From Lachnospiraceae bacterium (GTDB lineage Bacteria; Bacillota; Clostridia; Lachnospirales; Lachnospiraceae), in assembly GCA_021202715.1 (NCBI GenBank), contig JAJQCL010000097.1, forward strand, positions 1-8,292: a stretch of DNA of 8,292 nt, given 5' to 3'. The notes beneath the pieces were generated by a model, which was not told where the DNA came from, ran no database searches, and saw only the letters and a list, made by a program, of their open reading frames with translations. Both the position numbers and the translations under genes were made by a program. Of this stretch, positions 1-5,360 are shown piece after piece (the stretch's first letter is position 1; each line of letters starts with the position of its first letter).

Positions 1-1
1 C

Positions 2-100
2 CAAATCCAACTTACGAAAGGCAAAAAATTTATCTTGACAAAGGGGTTCACTTTATCCATAGATGAAATAATAAACGTTCTCAGGATGGTAAGTCAATAA
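2..100 (+). CDS. 3' end of an unidentified plus-strand gene (partial)
   Basis: A plus-strand frame is open from the left edge to a TAA at 98-100 and gives 32 residues. The tail reads like real protein: a basic, beta-like stretch (TKGKKFILTKGF) followed by an amphipathic helix (SIDEIINVLRMVSQ). It would be the C-terminus of a gene starting outside the window and converging on the ATPase-nuclease pair. I do not recognise the family. A second frame is also open from the edge to a TGA at 64-66, so the choice rests only on length and the helix-like ending. Confidence is low. Confidence 0.35.
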   Translation, partial: QIQLTKGKKFILTKGFTLSIDEIINVLRMVSQ

Positions 101-136
101 AAATTCTCTATATTTTTGTGAAATTCTTACGAAATC

Positions 137-153
137 GTTAATATTCTATTAAC
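137..153. repeat. Perfect 7-bp inverted repeat in AT-rich intergenic DNA
   Basis: GTTAATA and TATTAAC are exact reverse complements separated by TTC. The element lies in the non-coding stretch 101-370. A weak plus-strand promoter-like pair (TTGTGA 116-121, 17 bp, TAATAT 139-144) would place the repeat over its -10 box, which is how an operator would be arranged. However, no convincing gene follows on the plus strand. It could instead be a weak AT-rich hairpin at the end of the left-edge gene. Confidence 0.35.
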
Positions 154-271
154 ATTCTTCCTGTATATGAATAGCCTTTCTCTATCCTGCACTTTTCGAG
201 AAATGTCAGGTCGATACCTGTTCGTCCATCTGCCGATATAATTCAGCTTTGGATAGCCGGTTGTTTACCTT

Positions 272-320
272 CACAATGAAAAAGACGTCTGCTACTACGG
301 CAGTCGTCCTTCTCATTGTG
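272..320 (-). terminator. Imperfect 22-bp hairpin, terminator of the ATPase-nuclease pair
   Basis: The arms 272-293 and 299-320 pair imperfectly around a 5-nt loop; the outer eight pairs (CACAATGA / TCATTGTG) are perfect. Read on the minus strand, the inner GC-rich stem (GACGACTGC / GCAGACGTC, one mismatch) is followed directly by five T residues (279-283). Matching A-rich sequence stands on the other side. This fits a rho-independent terminator about 50 bp after the nuclease-like stop codon. Confidence 0.5.
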
Positions 321-370
321 ATATTATTCAGATCAGCTCTTCAATTTGATTTTCTTGGCAAATAAACTCG

Positions 371-625
371 TTAACATTGATCTAACGCATGCTCAATATC
401 CGAACCCTTTAATTCAATGAGATAAGCATCTCGCTGATCATCATTCATAACTAAAAAATCACAGCGAATGGATACGTCGCATACTACACCACCATCCATT
501 TTATATTGAGTTACATGACAGGTCTTTTCATTGACAGCCCTGTGTTCCCGCCTTGTGCCAGTGTCACGACTGACAATAATACGCTGACGTTCTTCACATA
601 AAGAGGAATAACCATTCAGGGGCAT
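371..625 (-). CDS. Small PD-(D/E)xK nuclease-like protein, apparently C-terminally truncated
   Basis: This 84-residue protein ends in the core of a restriction-endonuclease-like fold: YKMDGGVV (41-48), the acidic strand RCDFLV with D56, then LIELKGSD with E71 and K73 as the ExK motif, then a short helix carrying Q83. These are the expected metal-binding and catalytic positions of PD-(D/E)xK enzymes. From memory, related proteins encoded beside SMC-like ATPases continue for roughly another 70-100 residues. Here a TAA follows HALDQC, and no frame downstream restores a convincing remainder. The ATG overlaps the ATPase stop (TAATG), and a strong AGGAGG sits 7 nt upstream inside the ATPase gene, so the two are translationally coupled. 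It is probably the nuclease partner of the ATPase, either degraded or minimal. Nuclease activity is inferred from motifs only. Confidence 0.6.
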   Translation of the reverse strand: MPLNGYSSLCEERQRIIVSRDTGTRREHRAVNEKTCHVTQYKMDGGVVCDVSIRCDFLVMNDDQRDAYLIELKGSDIEHALDQC

Positions 626-1926
626 TACGATTCCTCCTCTTCTTGTTGCTCTATAGCAAACAACACATCATATTCTTCATTGATCCCGTGTGAGATTTGA
701 TCAAGGAAAGAGTTGTCGATCTGCATCAATTCCTGATCCATACAATTCTCGGCGCGCCCGTTTTCCATAAACACAGCTGTACAATCCGCGCTTTTGATCC
801 ACTTGCAACGCGAAATAATCTGTGCCGTCTTTTGCGCGGAGTATTTTCCTACGGTATTCGCATAGAGTAAATTATTCACGGTTCCCAGTACATATAGACT
901 GTGCGTCGTCAGCAATACAGCGTTACCGGCACCAGCTATCATGGAAATCAGTTCAACAACCAGCTTCTGTGATTCAGGAAACAGATTGGATTCAGGCTCT
1001 TCGATAATAAAGAAAACCGGCTGTTCCGTAAGAAAATAATAAATCAGGAGATTTAAAATCCACACAATCTCCTGTTGACCTGACGAAGCAAAATTGATTT
1101 TTACATAATGATTACTATCGATCCAGATACGCTCCTCACCATCTGCCGCCGTATATTTCCCTTTAAGGATCTGCCTGACAAGTGCGAGAGCCTCGCTATA
1201 CAGATTCTGTTTTTCCTTTGATATTTTTTTTCCTTCTACAAGTCCTTCCAGACCGTTTGTGAACTGCGGACGCAACTGCATGACTCGTTCCAGATAATCA
1301 CGAGTACATGCGTCCAGCAACCGCTTTTGTGCATCGTCCATCGTAGAATAAAAATAGTTAAATTGACCGCCCAATACGGTCAGGACACTGCGCCCTGCGG
1401 GAATATAGACGGTTTCATATGGATCGTCAAACAGAGCATCCAGTTCACGTCGCAAGGCCTCGCGGTTATTTGTCGGCCTGGAACTATTCAAAAACTTTCG
1501 AATGCAAGGCGAATAGTCCACCCAGACAAAATTTGGTGTCAGGGAATGATGGCTTTCAGTAAGGCTTATGGTAATCTCTACATCTTTATTATATTGATAG
1601 CACAGCCGCATCGTCTTATCCATACTGTATGATGATCCAAACGTACTGAGAAATTTGTTACGAACAAAGCTTTCAAAATCGCCGTATAATGTGTGCTGTT
1701 TTACATCCTCCTGGCGGGACGCATATTTCAGCCCATAAATGGATTCCAAATACTCCTGCTGCTGAATCAGCTGATATATATCATTTTTCAAAGTACGAAA
1801 GAAATATATTGCCTTTGCAACCGTGCTTTTGCCCGCCGCCTGAAAACCCGTCAGGACCGTATATTGCCTGATTGGCAGTTCACAATGCTGAACCGGCCCC
1901 AATTTGTCAATTGTTAACCAATGCAT
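625..1926 (-). CDS. AAA family ATPase, SMC/ABC-like (AAA_15/AAA_21 type)
   Basis: This 433-residue ATPase is probably cytoplasmic. Motifs in order: Walker A GFQAAGKST (27-35), a YIPAGRS motif (174-180) common in this ATPase type, an ABC-signature-like SSGQQE (281-286), Walker B FFIIEEPE (305-312) with tandem glutamates, and an H-loop TTHS (340-343). The 140-residue insert after Walker A matches the arm region of SMC/OLD-like ATPases. The last residues are an acidic tail. I chose the ATG at 1926 because GGGAGG lies 7 nt upstream; in-frame GTG 1944 and ATG 1932 have no properly spaced site. It overlaps the next gene (TAATG). The base composition is more AT-rich than in the genes from 2133 on, suggesting transfer. 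Such ATPases paired with a nuclease are typical of anti-phage or DNA-processing modules. That role here is inferred. Confidence 0.8.
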   Translation of the reverse strand: MHWLTIDKLGPVQHCELPIRQYTVLTGFQAAGKSTVAKAIYFFRTLKNDIYQLIQQQEYLESIYGLKYASRQEDVKQHTLYGDFESFVRNKFLSTFGSSYSMDKTMRLCYQYNKDVEITISLTESHHSLTPNFVWVDYSPCIRKFLNSSRPTNNREALRRELDALFDDPYETVYIPAGRSVLTVLGGQFNYFYSTMDDAQKRLLDACTRDYLERVMQLRPQFTNGLEGLVEGKKISKEKQNLYSEALALVRQILKGKYTAADGEERIWIDSNHYVKINFASSGQQEIVWILNLLIYYFLTEQPVFFIIEEPESNLFPESQKLVVELISMIAGAGNAVLLTTHSLYVLGTVNNLLYANTVGKYSAQKTAQIISRCKWIKSADCTAVFMENGRAENCMDQELMQIDNSFLDQISHGINEEYDVLFAIEQQEEEES

Positions 1927-2014
1927 ACTCATCCCTCCCACCACATAATTAAATAAAAATGCACTTTGCGCATTCTCGCACCGAGCGCGGTTACTTTACA
2001 TACCCTTTACAGGT

Positions 2015-2043
2015 ATAGTATCACGACTGGCATAATTAAGCAA
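2015..2043 (-). promoter_or_regulatory. Candidate promoter of the ATPase gene
   Basis: On the minus strand, TTGCTT (2043-2038) and TACTAT (2020-2015) are 17 bp apart, with TG one base before the -10 (extended -10 form). This would start transcription near 2008 and give an untranslated leader of about 80 nt. A small inverted repeat, ATACC-7-GGTAT (2000-2016), overlaps the -10 and the start point and could be an operator. Consensus matches are moderate. Confidence 0.35.
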
Positions 2044-2132
2044 ACGTAAAAAACCACAAGAATGCAAACAATCCTAACTCTTCCCCCTGCCTTTTAACCA
2101 TCCAACATTCCCGAAGCAAAAAAGGAGCCGCC

Positions 2133-2711
2133 GTGAACGAATCCTCTCTCTTTCTCTTCAACAGTTTTCTTCTTGGCACCGGTCTGGCCATGGATGCTTT
2201 CTCTGTCTCTCTGGCCGATGGACTCCATGAGCCCCGGATGGAACGAAGAAAAGTGCTTTTCATTGCCGGACTCTTCGCCGGTTTTCAGTTCCTCATGCCG
2301 CTGACCGGCTGGGCCTGCCTGCATACGATCCTTGAGACCTACCGTGTCTTTGCGATCTGGATTCCCCGGATCGCCCCGTTTCTGCTCCTCTGTCTCGGTG
2401 CTGATATGATTCATGAGAAGAACAGCTGTGAAGTCCTCTCCCCGCCCCGGACAGATCTCCGCCGACTTCTGACACAGGGCACTGCCACCTCGGTCGATGC
2501 CCTGTCCGCAGGCTTCACACTGGCAGACTGTGAATTGCCTGCCGCTCTGACCTGCTGTCTGATCATCGCCGCCGTCACCTTCCTCCTCTGCCTCGGCGGC
2601 CTGCAGCTGGGCCGCCGCTTCGGGACGAAGCTCTCCGGCCGCGCCTCTCTGCTCGGCGGCGCGATTCTGGTCTTTCTCGGAGTCAGGCTCTTTCTGGAAA
2701 CGATTCTGTGA
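2133..2711 (+). CDS. mntP: Manganese efflux pump MntP
   Basis: This 192-residue membrane protein matches the MntP (formerly YebN) family in length and repeat structure. MntP exports Mn2+ and protects against manganese toxicity. The two internal repeats each carry the family's acidic motif: MDAFSVS with D21 and TSVDALSAG with D122. The GFQFLMPLTGW segment (50-60) is also characteristic. About six hydrophobic segments are visible, at roughly 3-27, 42-66, 76-94, 116-131, 137-158 and 170-190. The start is a GTG with AAGGAG 5 nt upstream. Many mntP genes follow a manganese-sensing yybP-ykoY riboswitch; I could not see one between 1945 and 2132, so control here may be by a promoter-bound regulator. 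It diverges from the AT-rich ATPase gene and converges on degV, so it is probably monocistronic. Confidence 0.88.
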   Translation: MNESSLFLFNSFLLGTGLAMDAFSVSLADGLHEPRMERRKVLFIAGLFAGFQFLMPLTGWACLHTILETYRVFAIWIPRIAPFLLLCLGADMIHEKNSCEVLSPPRTDLRRLLTQGTATSVDALSAGFTLADCELPAALTCCLIIAAVTFLLCLGGLQLGRRFGTKLSGRASLLGGAILVFLGVRLFLETIL

Positions 2712-2720
2712 ACCGAGCAG

Positions 2721-2740
2721 GGGAGGCTTACCGCCTTTTC
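2721..2740 (+). terminator. Weak terminator-like hairpin after mntP
   Basis: Ten bases after the mntP stop, AGGC (2724-2727) can pair with GCCT (2733-2736), extended by G-U pairs, and runs into TTTTCC. The stem is short, so this is a tentative call. Confidence 0.3.
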
Positions 2741-2774
2741 CTCACCAGCGCGGGCTGCGTCCGGCGTCAGCCTG

Positions 2775-2800
2775 AAAAACTCTTTGCGCAGCCCTGCGCA
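2775..2800 (-). terminator. Weak terminator-like hairpin after degV
   Basis: TGCGCA (2785-2790) and TGCGCA (2795-2800) flank a 4-nt loop. On the minus strand the stem is followed, after AAGAG, by five T residues (2779-2775). It lies about 65 bp beyond the degV stop. The gap before the T run weakens the call. Confidence 0.3.
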
Positions 2801-2865
2801 CGTAAAAACGGAAGACAGCCCCTTTGGAACCGCCTCCCGCACTCTGCACAAAAATTATCCTTCTT

Positions 2866-3735
2866 TTATCTCTCACTGCCCCAGAAAATCAGCGCCAGCA
2901 TCCCGGGACCGGTATGCGCACCGATGACCGGGCCGACAGAAGCCGTGAAGATCTCCGCCTGGGGGAATTCCTGCTTCACCAGAGCCGCCAGTTCTTCCGC
3001 CCGCTCCTTGGCATCTCCTTCGCCGATCACCACCAGAGGGCTGATTTCCGGCTGCCAGGTGGCCTGCATCCGGGCCAGCTGCGCCTTCATCGCCCGTTTG
3101 CGTCCTCTGGGCTTCTCCTTCGTCTGAAGCTTTCCTTCATTGTCAACGATCAGCAGCGGCTTGATATTGAGCATTGTACCGGCTACCGCCGTCGTCGCGG
3201 ACACGCGGCCGCCATGACGCAGATATTCGAAGTTATCCACCGTAAACCAGTGACAGACATGAAGTTTCTTCTCTTCGACCCAGTCGCCCAGGTCCTCCAA
3301 AGTTGCTCCGTCTGCCTGACGCCGCGCCGCCTCCCGCACCAGGAAGCCGCCGCCCACCGATGCACAGAGCGTATCGATGCAGCGGAGTGTCCGCTCCGGA
3401 TACTTTTCCCGCAGCGCCTCCGCGGCGATCAGAGAATTCTGGTAACAGTTGGACAGGCCGGAGGAGAACCCCAGATACAGGATGTCCTGTCCTTCCCGCA
3501 GGATCTCATCAAAATACTGTTCATAAGCGTTGGGAATGATCTGGGAGGTACTGGCGAATTTTCCTGCATTCTGTTTCTCGTAGAATTCGTCGGTCGTGAT
3601 CTCTCCGCCCTCCCCGTAGAGATAGGGTTCCTCTCCCACAGTAATATTCATAGGAATAAACCGCACGAAGGGCAGGCCCTCCAGCATCTCCGGGCTGATG
3701 TCGGCTGTAGCATCTGAAACGATCTGATAGTTCAC
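2866..3735 (-). CDS. DegV family protein (fatty-acid-binding, FakB-like)
   Basis: This 289-residue protein has the normal length and the motif order of the DegV family: SDATADIS at the N-terminus, the TS pair of STSQ (62-65), SSGLSN (91-96), D121-T122, RHGGRVS (173-179) and the C-terminal GAHTGPG (272-278). DegV proteins bind one fatty acid in a cleft between two domains. Those that work with a FakA kinase present it for phosphorylation and entry into phospholipid. No fakA is in this window, so a FakB role is family-based. The start is GTG 3735, with AGGAGG 8 nt upstream. It is divergent from the TetR gene and shares its control region, which suggests that TetR may regulate it in response to a lipid or hydrophobic ligand; that link is inference. 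Confidence 0.9.
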   Translation of the reverse strand: MNYQIVSDATADISPEMLEGLPFVRFIPMNITVGEEPYLYGEGGEITTDEFYEKQNAGKFASTSQIIPNAYEQYFDEILREGQDILYLGFSSGLSNCYQNSLIAAEALREKYPERTLRCIDTLCASVGGGFLVREAARRQADGATLEDLGDWVEEKKLHVCHWFTVDNFEYLRHGGRVSATTAVAGTMLNIKPLLIVDNEGKLQTKEKPRGRKRAMKAQLARMQATWQPEISPLVVIGEGDAKERAEELAALVKQEFPQAEIFTASVGPVIGAHTGPGMLALIFWGSER

Positions 3736-3883
3736 TCTTTCACCCTCCTGTATTTATCTGTATTGCCAGATTGTGTATGTCTCTGTTTCATTTTTCATGG
3801 CATCCGTGTGAATGGACTGAGGCTTCCATCTAAACCCATTTATTCGTACTTCTCATTATGGTTGACTTTTACCTCACCTGTGT

Positions 3884-3912
3884 ATTATCATACATTTTAA
3901 GCGCGACTTCAA
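3884..3912 (-). promoter_or_regulatory. Candidate degV promoter
   Basis: On the minus strand, TTGAAG (3912-3907) and GATAAT (3889-3884) are separated by 17 bp. The -35 box directly abuts the -35 box of the tetR promoter on the other strand, so RNA polymerase could not easily occupy both. The predicted leader of degV is about 140 nt. Confidence 0.38.
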
Positions 3913-3942
3913 TGGACAAAATAGGCGAAATCTGTGTATTAT
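3913..3942 (+). promoter_or_regulatory. Candidate tetR promoter
   Basis: TGGACA (3913-3918) and TATTAT (3937-3942) each match consensus at five of six positions and are 18 bp apart. Transcription would begin near 3949, inside the palindrome at 3946-3968, so a repressor bound there would block it. Confidence 0.45.
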
Positions 3943-3945
3943 ATA

Positions 3946-3968
3946 GTAAACGGCTTTATGTCGTTTAC
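3946..3968. promoter_or_regulatory. Palindromic operator upstream of tetR
   Basis: GTAAACG (3946-3952) and CGTTTAC (3962-3968) are perfect reverse complements around a 9-bp centre, and one more inner pair also matches. The site begins 4 bp after the -10 box and ends 25 bp before the tetR ATG. Size and placement fit autorepression by the TetR protein. No second copy of the half-site was seen between 3736 and 3900. Confidence 0.5.
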
Positions 3969-3993
3969 CGCCTCACAACCGAAGGAAGACAAT

Positions 3994-4593
3994 ATGTCAG
4001 CGAAGAAAGAAACTGTCAAAACGGACCGCCGCATCCTGCGCACCAAAAAAGCCATCAAAACGGCCTTTGCCGAACTGCTCGCCCGGAAGTCTCCCAACGA
4101 GATCACTGTGACGGAGCTGGCGAAGGCCGCCGACATCAACCGCAAGACCTTCTACAATTACTACAGCGATATCTATCAGGTGATGGATGAAATTGAAGAC
4201 GAGATCGTCACCGCTTTTGAGAATGCTCTGCAGGAGGTAGACATACTGCAGGACATCCAGACTCCCTATTGCCTGCTGGAACAATTAACAGACACCATCG
4301 ACTGTGACCTGGCCTTCTACACCACGCTGCTCCGCACCAGCTCCAATTCTCAGCTCATCGACAAGATCATCGCCTCTCTGAAATCAATCCTCACAGAAAC
4401 CTTCGCCAGTTATCTGGACGTGGACGCCCGCATCCTCGACATGGTGATGAATTACACCGTGGCCGGCATCGCGGACGTCTATCGGAACTGGGTCACTGCC
4501 GAGGAGCGTCTCCCGATCTCAGAGATGTACCGGCAGGTCAGCCTGATGACCTTCGAGGGGCTCGGCGGCATCCTGAAAAATGCGCAGAAATAA
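3994..4593 (+). CDS. TetR/AcrR family transcriptional regulator
   Basis: This 199-residue regulator has an N-terminal TetR DNA-binding domain: RTKKAIKTAFAELLARK (16-32), then the helix-turn-helix TVTELAKAADINRKTFYNYY (38-57), with the family's typical TFYNYY recognition-helix ending. Residues 65-195 form the all-alpha ligand-binding and dimerisation domain; it resembles the C-terminal type common in Firmicutes, and its ligand is unknown. I chose ATG 3994 because GAAGGAAG lies just upstream. The in-frame ATG at 3934 lies upstream of the -10 box and before the operator, so it would not be transcribed from the predicted promoter. It is divergent from degV. It probably represses itself through the 3946-3968 palindrome and possibly controls degV. 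Confidence 0.88.
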   Translation: MSAKKETVKTDRRILRTKKAIKTAFAELLARKSPNEITVTELAKAADINRKTFYNYYSDIYQVMDEIEDEIVTAFENALQEVDILQDIQTPYCLLEQLTDTIDCDLAFYTTLLRTSSNSQLIDKIIASLKSILTETFASYLDVDARILDMVMNYTVAGIADVYRNWVTAEERLPISEMYRQVSLMTFEGLGGILKNAQK

Positions 4594-4622
4594 TCCGCAG
4601 CACAGCCCCGCAGTCGACGTAC

Positions 4623-4637
4623 CTGTGAGGATCACAG
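4623..4637. repeat. Short inverted repeat CTGTGA-3-TCACAG
   Basis: A perfect 6-bp inverted repeat with a GGA centre lies 30 bp after tetR. Its half-site (CCTGTGA) recurs in the longer inverted repeat at 4779-4803 over the next promoter. It may be a second binding site for the same regulator or a small hairpin. Confidence 0.3.
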
Positions 4638-4700
4638 ATTCAGGCCGCCGGACGCCTTTTCGGCGCGTTCTCAGGAAAAATCAACACATACAGCACGTAA

Positions 4701-4734
4701 AGGACAGGTAAAATCTTACTTTGGTCCTGTTTTC
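4701..4734 (+). terminator. Terminator-like hairpin after tetR
   Basis: ACAGG (4704-4708) pairs with CCTGT (4726-4730), extended by A-U and G-U pairs. A second inner pairing, GTAA (4708-4711) with TTAC (4716-4719), is an alternative. The stem runs into TTTTCC. It separates tetR from the next promoter at 4749. Confidence 0.42.
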
Positions 4735-4748
4735 CATACGCCCCGCTA

Positions 4749-4778
4749 TGGACAGAGAATCCCGGAAAATGCTATACT
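4749..4778 (+). promoter_or_regulatory. Promoter of the DUF6054-like gene, extended -10
   Basis: TGGACA (4749-4754) and TATACT (4773-4778) each match consensus at five of six positions and are 18 bp apart. TG at 4770-4771 gives an extended -10 (TGCTATACT). The predicted start is near 4785, leaving a leader of about 65 nt before the ATG at 4852. Confidence 0.55.
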
Positions 4779-4803
4779 GCCTGTGAAAGACTGATTCACA
4801 GGC
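4779..4803. promoter_or_regulatory. Perfect 9-bp inverted repeat over the transcription start
   Basis: GCCTGTGAA (4779-4787) and TTCACAGGC (4795-4803) are exact reverse complements around a 7-nt centre, directly after the -10 box. As DNA it is placed like a repressor operator. As RNA, part of it could form a 5' end hairpin. It is not a standard CRP/FNR site, because the TGTGA and TCACA halves are 9 bp apart instead of 6. Confidence 0.5.
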
Positions 4804-4851
4804 GATCGGAGCAAAAGAATTCTCCAAAAATACTGCGGGGGTAATAGTTCG

Positions 4852-5184
4852 ATGGCAAGATATGAGAAGATGGTGAGCGGAAATTTCGATACCATTCTGA
4901 GACAGATGGAGCAGGCCGTGATGGAAGGGAGCCTGTCCGCATCCTTCGAGGATGGTGTTGACTATACCGTGGAGGATTTCCGTTGTGCGGTACGGATCTT
5001 TGAACGATACAGCTGGACCGGAGGCAACCGGGTCAGCCTGACTCTGACACTGACCGGGCAGGACGATCTCTATCTTCTGAGCGCGATCACCTCCGGAGGA
5101 AGCCAGGGCATGTTCTTCAAGCTCAACACCTGGGGAGAGAACGCCTTTCTGGACACGATCCGCGAGGCAGCCGACGATCTGTAA
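4852..5184 (+). CDS. DUF6054-like small protein, function unknown
   Basis: This 110-residue soluble protein has no signal peptide or membrane segment. Recognisable parts are VSGNFDTILRQME near the N-terminus, a GSLSASFEDG turn (26-35), the strand FRCAVRIFERYSWTGGNRVS (43-62), ITSGGSQGMFFK (79-90) and a closing helix LDTIREAADDL. This pattern matches, from memory, the small Firmicute proteins catalogued as DUF6054; the assignment is moderately sure and no function is known. The ATG at 4852 follows a GGGGG stretch about 10 nt upstream, a weak ribosome site. It has its own promoter and terminators, so it is monocistronic. The inverted repeat at its transcription start suggests tight control. Confidence 0.72.
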   Translation: MARYEKMVSGNFDTILRQMEQAVMEGSLSASFEDGVDYTVEDFRCAVRIFERYSWTGGNRVSLTLTLTGQDDLYLLSAITSGGSQGMFFKLNTWGENAFLDTIREAADDL

Positions 5185-5194
5185 GATGAAAATA

Positions 5195-5262
5195 AAAAAC
5201 TTCCCTCTTCGCTCCGCAGGATGATCACTTACCTTGGCGGTTCAAAGACAGGAAGTTTTTCT
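5195..5262 (+). terminator. Long bidirectional terminator after the DUF6054-like gene
   Basis: AAAAACTTCC (5195-5204) and GGAAGTTTTT (5251-5260) are perfect 10-bp reverse complements. Inside them CCGC-AGG (5214-5220) pairs with CCT-TG-GCGG (5232-5240). The A run on one side and T run on the other fit termination in both directions between convergent genes. Its inner arms can also pair with later segments. Confidence 0.5.
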
Positions 5263-5264
5263 GT

Positions 5265-5307
5265 GCCGCCGCATCCCGGCCACGCAGGCGGGTTGGCGGT
5301 CTTTTCT
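5265..5307 (+). terminator. Second terminator-like hairpin
   Basis: GCCGCC (5265-5270) pairs with GGCGGT (5295-5300), and CCCG (5275-5278) with CGGG (5289-5292), followed by CTTTTCT. It overlaps in pairing with the hairpin before it. Confidence 0.35.
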
Positions 5308-5325
5308 ACTAAATGTATGCATCCG

Positions 5326-5360
5326 GTCCTCTTCTTTAGAACAGGAAGAGGGCTTTTTTT
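5326..5360 (+). terminator. Strong intrinsic terminator overlapping the GNAT gene 3' end
   Basis: CCTCTTC (5328-5334) and GAAGAGG (5345-5351) pair perfectly, extended by G-C and U-G pairs outside. The stem is followed by seven T residues (5354-5360). It is oriented to stop plus-strand transcripts and lies across the last codons and stop of the convergent acetyltransferase gene. Confidence 0.65.

Noticed and set aside
35..63. TTGACA followed 17 bp later by CATAGA as a plus-strand promoter
   Set aside because: The -10 match is poor and the sequence lies inside the probable coding tail at 2-100.
1927..1944. Upstream GTG and ATG starts of the ATPase (1944 and 1932)
   Set aside because: The GGGAGG site lies between them and ATG 1926, correctly spaced only for 1926.
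2411..2851. Minus-strand open frame of 146 codons opposite mntP
   Set aside because: It is rich in Arg, Ser and Pro, as expected for an antisense shadow of a GC-rich gene, and has no recognisable domain; MntP motifs are clear on the plus strand.
2824..3717. Long plus-strand open frame of 297 codons
   Set aside because: It is antisense to the DegV gene, has no ribosome site, and its composition is a by-product of GC-rich codon use. DegV motifs are intact on the other strand.
3934..3993. Upstream ATG start of the TetR protein at 3934
   Set aside because: It lies before the -10 box and the operator and lacks a ribosome site; ATG 3994 has GAAGGAAG just upstream.
4782..4800. CRP/FNR-type binding site
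   Set aside because: TGTGA and TCACA halves are present but separated by 9 bp instead of 6.
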